Part shown: piece after piece, positions 55,934-64,000 of the stretch
Layout of the letters: every line of letters begins with the position of its first letter
Position numbering within the stretch: position 1 is the first letter of the stretch
Assembly (NCBI RefSeq): GCF_002865645.1
Contig: NW_020194558.1
Location: forward strand, 2,880,014-2,944,013
Source of the DNA: Hyaloscypha bicolor E
Taxonomy: Eukaryota > Ascomycota > Leotiomycetes > Helotiales > Hyaloscyphaceae
Direction: 5' to 3'
DNA: 64,000 nt
Program-made: the position numbers and the translations under genes
Notes under the pieces: generated by a model
What the model was told of the DNA's origin: nothing
The model's database searches: none
The model's input: the letters and a program-made list of their open reading frames with translations, nothing else

Positions 55934-57777
55934 ATGGCTTCTCTCCAAGCAGACCCGTTGCAAAGTCCCTCGTCCCGTTCTTCGCAAGAAATTCAAGCAG
56001 AGAGTCATACCCAAGAGAAGTCTATCACAGTCACGGGGAGCTCTGAGAATGCTACCCAGTCACCAAAGGAAGGCCCACAAGACATTTCCGAGGACGAAAC
56101 CATCACCGCCAAACATGACCTCAGCTTCTACATGATCATGTTCTCGCTCGCCGTCGTCGTGTTTTTCTCTGCCATGGACGCAACCATTATCGTCGCCGCC
56201 TTCCCTACTATCTCACACGAACTACATGGTGGTGATAAGTACGCCTGGATAGCCAACTGCTTCGTCCTTGCCTCAACGACTGTCCAGCCGCTCATCGGTC
56301 AGCTGGCAAACATCTTCGGGCGTCGCAATCCCATGTTGATCTCCGTCTCCCTTTTCGCCTTGGGCTCCGGCATCGCTGGTGGAGCCACGAATATCGCGAT
56401 GCTGATTGCAGGACGCACCTTAATGGGTATAGGCTCCGGCGGCATTATGGTGCTCACGGAGCTCATCATTTGTGATTTGGTATCGTTGAGAGAAAGGGGG
56501 AAATACCTTGGTCTGATATTGGGTGGCAGTGGTCTCGGTGTCCCTCTTGGACCGGTCATCGGAGGTGCATTGGCGCAGGCAAACTGGCGTTGGGTGTTCT
56601 ACATCAATCTACCTGTGTGTGCCGTGACACTGGCCCTTCTCGTCGTCTTCCTCCGACTGAGGCACACTCCAGAAGCATCCTGGAAATTGGCGTTCGCACG
56701 AATTGATTACTTCGGAAGCTTCCTTTTCATCTCATCAATAACCTCTATTCTCCTCGGCCTGATATTGGGCGGCACCGTCTTTCCCTGGTCATCGTGGCGA
56801 GTAGTACTTCCACTCGTTCTGGGGGTTGCAGGCTGGGCACTCTTTCACGTCTTCGAATACTCCTCCTGGTGCAAAGAACCTATCATCCCACCACACATCT
56901 TCGGCAACAGCACCACCTCCACAGCCCTTATCCTCAACTTCATTTCTGGCATGCTGTTGGAATGGACAACTTTCTTTCTCCCTGTCTACTTCATGGGCGT
57001 CCTGACCACCTCACCACTGAAAGCAGGCGTCGATATCCTCCCATTCACGCTCTTCGTGGTGCCCTGCTCTGTGGTCTCCGGTGCACTCATCACGATATAT
57101 GGCACCTATCGCCCTATTCATTGGACCGGTTTCGCCATCGGTGCCATCGCCTACGGTCTTCTATCGGTTCTGATGAGCATTCAAGTAAAGCGGCATGGAT
57201 ATGTTTCCAGCTCCTAGTCGCAGGGAGCATAGGGCTGCACATGATGTCTACACTTCCCGCCGTTCTTGCACCCCTCCCGGAATCGGACGTCGCGGCTGCG
57301 CTGGGCACATTCGCCTTCCTCCGTGTCTTTGGCTGGGTGTGGGGTATCTCGATTCCGTCTATCGTGTTTAATGGGCAGTTCAACAAAAATCTCTCCCAGA
57401 TTGACAATGAAGCTCTTCGAGCCACATTAGTAAATGGCGCTAGTTATGGATATGCGTCCCAAGGTTTCTTGTTGAGTTTAACCAAGAAGGAGAGGGAGCA
57501 GACTGTGAAGGTTTATGCTCAGGCGATGAAGACTGTTTGGCAGGTTGCAGCTACTTTCTCTGCGGTAGCGTTCTTTATGGTCTTCTTGGAGAAGCATGTT
57601 GTGTTGAGGACGGAGTTGAATACGGCATTTGGGATTGAGCAGAAGAAGAAAGGGGGGGGGGTCTTGAAGGGAAGGAGGTGGGGGTTGGGGAGAAAAAGAA
57701 GAATGAGGATGCCGTGGAGAGTAGCCGGTGTAGGGTTCAGGAAAAGGAGTAGCGCGGTATTTAATCATGATGGATGA
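55934..57777 (+). CDS. DHA2-type MFS drug transporter with an apparent frameshift
   Basis: A 14-helix drug:proton antiporter of the DHA2 group. The first frame (55934-57217) encodes 12 or so helices with DATIIVAAFPTISHELHGG, the STTVQPLIGQLANIFGRR loop, LMGIGSGGIMVL and motif C GLGVPLGPVIGGALAQANWRW. It then goes off at VLMSI, while another frame continues in perfect register as SSKAAWICFQLLVAGSIGLH and on through SAVAFFMVF. One missing base near 57172 (a G after GTTCT) explains the break; no normal intron can. A 10-G run at 57652-57661 shifts the tail a second time: the frame used gives a basic end at 57777, whereas one base more or less gives the more usual acidic tail GEKKKNEDAVESS ending at 57752. 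Either sequencing indels or a dying gene. Confidence 0.8.
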
Positions 57778-58781
57778 TGATGAATTGAGGGGATAGGGAC
57801 GCTGCGCCTGGTCACGGCAATGGAAGAGATATATCGACTGCTGAGGGGCAAGTTGGGTGGTACGTATTATGAGGATCCGATAACGTATCCTGGGTTTGCA
57901 GGATTGGGTCTGGGGAAGGTCGAAGGGTGATGTACAGCGTATTGATCGATAAATTGAAACATCTACCAAAATTCAGACTTGTGAGCAAGGACGCTTCCCT
58001 ATTCTCAAGTTCCACCAACACCACAACTTCTCTAAATCTCGGTGACTCTTCAGTGTTATCTTGCCCTTTTATTCCAAACTCTGTCTTTTGGCTTTCTTAG
58101 AAGTTTCTCTAAAACGCCATCAAGCTCCCCTAATCTATTTAAATGTCTTCCCAATCACTATTGCCATCACCCTCACTCTTTTAATACCTGTTTTTTCTCC
58201 GATCAGAATGGTGCGATGTCTCCTCCAGGCTGTTTCGTGCGTCAACCCTAGAATGGTTAGGGGACAGCCACGACAAGATAGGGGTAAGCGTGGTTTATCC
58301 ATGGTCAGATCAGAAAAGGTCATCTCCAGAAAGCATTGTATTCAGCTAATGGCGCATCCTAATTGCCATTTTATCACAGATAAAGGCAACGCAACACTGA
58401 ATACCGCTCAATTTCTGATCAAGATGTACAGTCCTAGCTATGGTGCTGCTTTGCTACATGTCTGCCTTGTTCTTCTGATACCGAGGACGGAGCCATGGCC
58501 GAGATCTGCCGCGGGAAATATGGTTTTGAAGATCGTTTTCCTGAATTCGTTGATATATTTTGTTGAGGCTGAGGTATAATGTCTGGATCACAGTGCTGTG
58601 TGATTCGTGGGTATCTTTGAAAGAAGGGGGTGGATGCAAGTGGCAGTGCGTGAGATGTGGTAGTTGGTGGACGATGACAGGTGTGTCTGTCCTGATGGAT
58701 GGGAGACGGGCATAGCAATGGAACTTGTGCTCTCTTCCAAACATGCCGGAATTGTTAGCTGGTGTCCAATAGATATTTATT
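57778..58781. other. Intergenic, 1 kb, no gene seen
   Basis: Convergent 3' flanks of the transporter and the HET gene. Open frames are short and without domain character. Confidence 0.5.
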
Positions 58782-60719
58782 TCATTGCAACTCGAAGTCC
58801 TCCAGCTTCAGCTCCTCTCTTTCTAGCATCCCCATCGCCTCGCCATACATGTATCCATCGACGTATGCTTCACCGAGATTGATATAGTGATCTTCGACTT
58901 TTCGAAGGATCACAGGGTGGCAACACCCTAGTGGAATGCATATAATATCGCCCTCTATCACTTCTTGGGACGCGAGACCCATTGCTTTCGATGAGCTAAT
59001 GAAAAAGCGGCGATCCCAGATCCTTATTAAAATAAGATCTATCCAGGGTCGCATAACACTCATAGCATCCGCTTCCACGACATCCTCTGTAATAGCCGCG
59101 TTGTCTTTCTTCTCCAGAGCTAAATAGGATTTCCAGTAGCTAAGGAGAATAGACGTCTCAGGTTTGGCCAGATTCGAACCCGACACAAGCAAAGAAAGAT
59201 AACCCAAAATTCCCAAGAGAAACTCGGACTTAGTTCTAAGTCCAAGGTTCCTTTTCTCTACCCTATTGATAATCAGAACCCGAATAAAGGCTTCATGATC
59301 TGCACTTGATGTTTTGTCCATTCTGGCAATAAGCTCCCACAATTTGAGGAGTGCTCTGGTGCCATGGAATATGTCCCAGTAATTGACCATTCCGCTCCGT
59401 GCACCAAGAAGTTCAATATAGCCAATATTAACTCCTTTAAAGATCATCCCGTCCCCAATAAAGCGAGCAACTGCTTTAGTTTGACCCGCAGAACAATACC
59501 AGAACTCTGGTCGAATAACATTATGGAGAAAAAAATGCGAAGGAGACCTGGCAGCCATCGACCAATCTGGAACCCATGACGGCAAATTATATAAATTTCG
59601 GCCAGGAACAAGCCGAGTAATAATATCCAGCTTCCTAGAAGTCTCGATTTCCAGTTGGGCGAAATTAGTAAACACGACCTTTGGTGATAAATTATAGTCG
59701 ACCACAACTTTATAGTTACTAGTCTCATTTGCCAGTGCTGCCAGTCCATAAATCATGTCTCTCGGATCCGATGCCTGTCTCTTAAAGTGGTGAAGTAAAT
59801 AGTTATAGAAACTCGGTCGGATAGAGACTAGCTCCTGCTTCCAGTAGGACATTGCTTGTATTCCGCCATCGAGAAGGCGGGATCTAGCGTACGCGTTCCC
59901 TGGTAAAACATCGCATAGCAAGTCTCTAGAAAACCCATCGAGTTCTAACATTCGACGGAAGAGTTGTTGGACAGTATATAAATGCTTTGCTTTTAACGAA
60001 TTTCCGCCGCAATAGAAGACGATCCTTTTCGCAACCGTGAGCTCCTGGACAATCCAGATCCTTCCCCAGTAATCGCGACTAAGAACATTCCAGAGACTCA
60101 ATAACTTCTCTCTTATATCAGGTTTCGAAAAACGTTTAGTGATCCATCTTGTCGAGTTGCGGTGTTGGTAGAGCTCCCGCACAAGCTGGATTGCTAGGTC
60201 GCTATCCTGATAGCTTGGCCCAAGCCAGACGATAACTTCAGTCGCTTTCTCATAAATCGTCTTCATCTTGGCAACCTGGTGGTTTCTCTCTCTACCAATC
60301 GACTGATTAATACAGATAGCATCAATCCATACGACCAGCTCGGCATAATCGGATTGGAATCGGTTCAAAGCGTGCCAAAGATTATCCCTCACTTCAAACT
60401 GAAATCCGTTAAGGTATATCGTGTGCTTGGGATCGGACTCGCTCCCCCAGGTGTATGACAGTGCTTTATATGACGGATATTGATCGAGGTCTTCGTGAAA
60501 CAGTTCGCAGTAGAGCTCGCTCGAGTTATCTCCGTGAGCCTTTCGTGACTTCGCATTCCTTGGCAGAATACGAAGGAGGCGAATATGATTCCCATCATGA
60601 TTAAGTTCTCGGTATGTGAAAACTCGTGCTTCCGCTCCAGCGGGGCTTTGATTGTGAACATGATGGGCGACTTGTGTGCGCGGATTGCGGCTTCGCAGGC
60701 ACTTCACTAACTTGCTCAT
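58782..60719 (-). CDS. Heterokaryon-incompatibility (HET) domain protein
   Basis: A single-exon gene of 645 residues. The HET domain starts at about residue 84 with the hallmark YKALSYTWG, then LWHALNRFQ, the block VVWIDAICINQS, EVIVWLGPSYQDSDLAIQLV and DYWGRIWIVQELTVAK (about residues 140-250). The C-terminal half has CGGN, DPRDMIYGLAALA, LVPGRNLYNLPSWVPDWS and a last segment with GDIICIPLGCCHPVILRKVEDHY, all of which recur in fungal HET proteins. Such proteins trigger cell death after fusion of unlike individuals or act in related immune-like responses. No partner (NACHT, patatin or ankyrin) is fused to it. Base composition is more AT-rich than in TAF1. Confidence 0.92.
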   Translation of the reverse strand: MSKLVKCLRSRNPRTQVAHHVHNQSPAGAEARVFTYRELNHDGNHIRLLRILPRNAKSRKAHGDNSSELYCELFHEDLDQYPSYKALSYTWGSESDPKHTIYLNGFQFEVRDNLWHALNRFQSDYAELVVWIDAICINQSIGRERNHQVAKMKTIYEKATEVIVWLGPSYQDSDLAIQLVRELYQHRNSTRWITKRFSKPDIREKLLSLWNVLSRDYWGRIWIVQELTVAKRIVFYCGGNSLKAKHLYTVQQLFRRMLELDGFSRDLLCDVLPGNAYARSRLLDGGIQAMSYWKQELVSIRPSFYNYLLHHFKRQASDPRDMIYGLAALANETSNYKVVVDYNLSPKVVFTNFAQLEIETSRKLDIITRLVPGRNLYNLPSWVPDWSMAARSPSHFFLHNVIRPEFWYCSAGQTKAVARFIGDGMIFKGVNIGYIELLGARSGMVNYWDIFHGTRALLKLWELIARMDKTSSADHEAFIRVLIINRVEKRNLGLRTKSEFLLGILGYLSLLVSGSNLAKPETSILLSYWKSYLALEKKDNAAITEDVVEADAMSVMRPWIDLILIRIWDRRFFISSSKAMGLASQEVIEGDIICIPLGCCHPVILRKVEDHYINLGEAYVDGYMYGEAMGMLEREELKLEDFELQ

Positions 60720-61322
60720 AATGAGAGATCAAATTTCCAAAGTGCGGAGGCTGCCAAGCTCGATTGAAAGGCTGTGAGTTCCAAAGTATGCAGAGCTCCG
60801 ACCTCGATTGAAACGCTTGCGATCTGAAGTTGATGTGACGAGAAATCCCGTGTAGGCAATTCCCCTGCGTCCGCTGTAGCCCGCTGCATGGCTTACGAGT
60901 TACTCCGCCTCCGCCACAAACACCATTGCAGCCCATTCTCCCTTCCTACCAATCACAAAGTTACCCCGCTCTTCTAGCCACAAACTCTAACTACCATCGT
61001 AAGAGACGGTCGTACCAAAGGCCCACTTATTCCTATCGGAACACCAAAAATTTGTGATTTTTTCAAAGTGCTTAGAAAATTCTAAAAACTCCCAGAGTTA
61101 TTATAGTGGAGTCCCTGATCATGATTATTGACTTTATTTCCTCGATTTGTTGCGTTAGGGCGAAATCGCGCTTTGGGCCGTTGAGGGATGTGAGCCTTTG
61201 TCAGGTGAACCCGTTTACGAGTTAGCTATGTCTCAGGCAGCAGACATATCGGTGAGACAACACATCACTACGAGCAAAAAAATATTTCCAAATCACTTTT
61301 ACGTTGATGTAGGCACATAAAA
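60720..61322. other. Divergent intergenic region, no gene seen
   Basis: 600 bp between the HET gene and the right-edge orphan. AT-rich (61000-61300) with stops in all frames. Confidence 0.5.
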
Positions 61323-64000
61323 ATGCCGTTTCAGAGTCAATTCTCGCTGTCCCTTGAGCTCACAAAGCTCATACCTATGGGTTCAGCGGCCGCTGGGAAA
61401 ACGTACGAGGCTGCGATGAGCCTTGCAAGAGATCTTCAGGTAAGGCTCAACTTTTATATTTCCAAGTTTTCTTTGATCAAACTCTATTGCGTCAATGAGA
61501 TGGAGATTTGTCATTTCTCTAACATTTTCAGAGTTCTGGATCAGATATCGTCGTCGAAGAAGATCTTGCCGAGCTTTTTGGGCAATCACGTATTACCAGG
61601 CAAATGGCTTCAACTTTTCGCACCGTCGTCTCAAAAGCAAAGCCCCCACAAAAACTTTGTGAAGGAATAGCCTTGTGTGATGGTCCAGGACCGACTGTTA
61701 TCCGAGCTCTTACACAAGACACGTATTTCTCAATGGTGTTACAATGTTCGTTGAAATCTTATTAATCCTTCATGGGTGCAGAAGGATAAATATTATTCCA
61801 ATGATTACTACTCATTCTACTTCAACATCTTTCTTTTGGAATTTCAATTATTCTGACACTTTTAGGTTCGTTTCTGCTCTGTGTTCATGAGAAAAGCTCG
61901 CTTGCTGCAGCCATCGCGTATCATTTCGAGAAACAAGCTCAACATGTTCCAGAAGGACGAGCTGTAAGACCGACTCCAAGCCGAGACGGTATTCGAGGCT
62001 TTTTACAAGCATGTGAAGATCAGACTTCATCTTTCAACTGGCAAAACGTTCTTCTGGCTGTTGGTGCAACACTTGGAATCTCTGGAAAGGCCATGTACGT
62101 TATGCCCCGTGTCACACTCTTTACGCAAGCATCCCACGACTCTTCGCCCTAAGAACAAGTACGAAAATAACGTCTAAAATTAGATTAGAAGCAATGCCTT
62201 CTGTAATATTCAGAGGCTTACTCAGTATGCTACCCCTAGTCCAGCATTTCCCCGAGGAACGCCTCATACACTTAGAGACGGACCGTGGCGTTTGCAGCAT
62301 CATCACATGGGCACATCATATTCTAGGCTTACCAATCTTGGTGAGATTACACGATAGCGGAGAAATTGTGGAGTACCACTTTGGTTCGTCTGAAGTTATC
62401 ATTATCGATGTTCGCAGTAAGGTCCAGGAAAGCTTCTTACCATCGGGTGAACCTACTATGAGGCGCAGCCTTCCAACGATCACTCTTCTTGAAAGTTCAG
62501 GTAAGGAAAGATTATTTACGATGGTAGAAGAGCCCGACGAAGATGTAATTGATGCTACTTTTAAGACCCCTGCATGCGGGTATGGAAGTAAAATCTTCAA
62601 CGCAGAGGTCTCGCTAGAGGACGGCAAAGAAAAGGTGATTACAGAGATGGCACATATAGCAACGGCATTTGCTATCTGCATATCAAAGGTACTTAGTGTT
62701 TCAAGCAATGACGCTCCCTCTACTGCTTCCGCCGCAGTAAGTCCTTTGTCGGACACTGTCTCTGAGGGTGTTGATATTGAAGATCGAAGTGTACGGGATG
62801 AAGCATGCTCCCTCTTGCCGTACGAAGTTTCCAAAACTCGTATTTACGAGGCAGCCACCTTACTCTTCGGTGACTTGAAACTCATGCGGAAGAAAGTAGA
62901 CCAATACGTGGTTAAGTACTCTGAGCGACCTGTGTCTGAGCTTCCAATACCTGAAGTAATCTCGGCGATGATTCAAGGCTGGCCGGAAAGAGGCGCCCGT
63001 ATGCCATCAGAGGCTGCAGGTTCTGCAACAGAATGGCCGAGGTTTCGCCAAATTGCAATGCAGCTTAGCACCTTGATCCTCGCGTTTGCACACGTTACCG
63101 ATCTCCACGCGGCTTCCGGCTTGCCTCTGTGTCAGTTTCCTCACCTACTATCTGGCACTGATCTATTGAAGCAAATAGCGACGTGGGATGGGTCTAAGCC
63201 ACTTCAGATCAAAAGTGACGTTTGGTTTGAAGTAATAGTACAACTCACCATCGGCCATACAACGGAAACCTCTTTCGAGACGACCAGTTTAATAAGTGCA
63301 CGCGGATGGAGTATTTTCTTGAATACCTTTGGCGATGCTGATCCGAGTTATATAGGTATTGGGAACCAAATTTCTTGGCAGAGTCATGTTTTATATCCCT
63401 TGTTTGCTGACATTTCTCAGATCCAGGGTTCCTTGCCATCAAAAAAGGAGTCCCGTGCCGAAACGGTGTCTGGAAACATCGAGTGATCGATGGCCCTAAT
63501 CAGGTCCGCGACCATTTGATTTGGAAACTAGAGGCAAGCCCCGGAGAATCCGTTGCACTCTCCTGTGCTGCAACCGTTACTTGCGGAACCCCTCTTGTAG
63601 GCGAGCGCGAGGACAACTTTGTTGTCAGTATTAGAGTACAGACCGTGGATGGCGGTGTCTCTGATAGTTCAAGTACTCCAAACATCATTCGGCGAACTGG
63701 CTACAACGAGCTTGCAAAAGCTCTTTGGAGAACTCAGAGATCCAAGCCTTGCCAGCATCACCCACGACTTGGTGAGAAGGTTGTTCTCGAACCGGGAGTT
63801 ATAGCTGTGTCTGGATTCGGGGATTGCAAAGATATGAAGGATCTTGGAGGATCAGACATAATAATTTGCTTGACTGCTTGCGATCCTACCGCCCGATGGC
63901 GGGCTCTGCTTTCAATGGCTTGTCAAAGCACAGCTGAAGGATGTGGATATCCACCGGTCATGCTCCGGGGAAGAGATTGCTGCTTTTCATGTGTGATTCA
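61323..64000 (+). CDS. Large unknown protein, incomplete at right edge
   Basis: Exons 61323-61439, 61532-61745, 61866-62094, 62184-63355 and 63427 onward are joined by GT-AG introns with consistent phases and stay open to the window end, giving at least 768 residues. The N-terminus reads FSLSLELTKLIPMGSAAAGK, then AAMSLARDLQSSGSDIVVEE; GSAAAGKT resembles a P-loop only loosely. Later segments are GRAVRPTPSRDGIRGFLQAC, LETDRGVCSIITWAHHILGL, SARGWSIFLNTFGDADPSYI and GVPCRNGVWKHRVIDGPNQV. No signal peptide is evident. I think I have met relatives described only as hypothetical fungal proteins, but I cannot assign a domain. Confidence 0.78.

Noticed and set aside
59160..59185. A GATTCGAACCCG string, like a tRNA T-loop on the minus strand
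   Set aside because: It lies inside the HET coding frame, and no acceptor or anticodon stem can be formed around it.
1..64000. CRISPR arrays, bacterial operons or phage genes
   Set aside because: The window has spliced fungal genes throughout, and no regularly spaced repeats with unique spacers were seen.

Overview
The window reads as nuclear chromosomal DNA of a filamentous ascomycete (Pezizomycotina). The evidence is short GT-AG introns, mostly 43-90 bp, that restore reading frame in nearly every gene, together with fungal families: HET domain, RTA1, DUF6594, Zn2Cys6-type regulators, an Rlm1-type MADS factor and a TFIID TAF1 subunit. A Leotiomycetes-like fungus is my inference from the overall feel of the proteins; no ribosomal or barcode locus is present. 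Exon boundaries were worked out by hand. For most genes the summed exon lengths are an exact multiple of three, which is independent support for the models.

Layout. 0-1.6 kb: an F-box/leucine-rich protein cut by the left edge and carrying an in-frame stop. 2.6-25.4 kb: a run of metabolic and transport genes, in order an MFS drug transporter, an RTA1 membrane protein, a Zn2Cys6 regulator, two divergent paralogous Gfo/Idh/MocA dehydrogenases, a cytochrome P450 divergent from a cytochrome P450 reductase, a regulator with no visible zinc cluster, an inositol/sugar MFS transporter and a secreted GH130 glycosidase. No polyketide, peptide or terpene backbone enzyme is present, so this looks catabolic or detoxifying rather than a classical secondary-metabolite cluster. 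25.4-28.7 kb: gene-poor, with a possible transposase-tail relic and a small zinc-finger ORF. 28.7-39.6 kb: another MFS transporter, then an accessory zone with WD40 and ankyrin-like debris, a 719-residue protein joining nine coiled-coil heptads to a GDSG-containing trypsin-like region, a DUF6594 membrane protein and a five-exon orphan of 114 residues.

40.3-55.0 kb is a housekeeping block: an Rlm1-like MADS factor with a long, repeat-rich upstream region that includes a 67-bp poly-G tract, a low-confidence His-rich orphan, TAF1, a D-serine dehydratase-like enzyme and nuclear actin-related protein Arp4. A 64-bp near-perfect inverted repeat sits in the shared TAF1/DSD promoter. 55.9-64.0 kb returns to accessory genes: a DHA2 drug transporter with an apparent one-base frameshift, a HET-domain protein and a large unknown protein running off the right edge.

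The most coherent functional idea is a 7.8-25 kb polyol/sugar-use neighbourhood (transporter, two dehydrogenases, two regulators, secreted glycosidase) beside a self-contained P450/reductase pair. The most unusual single gene is the heptad-repeat/GDSG protein at 34.6-36.7 kb.
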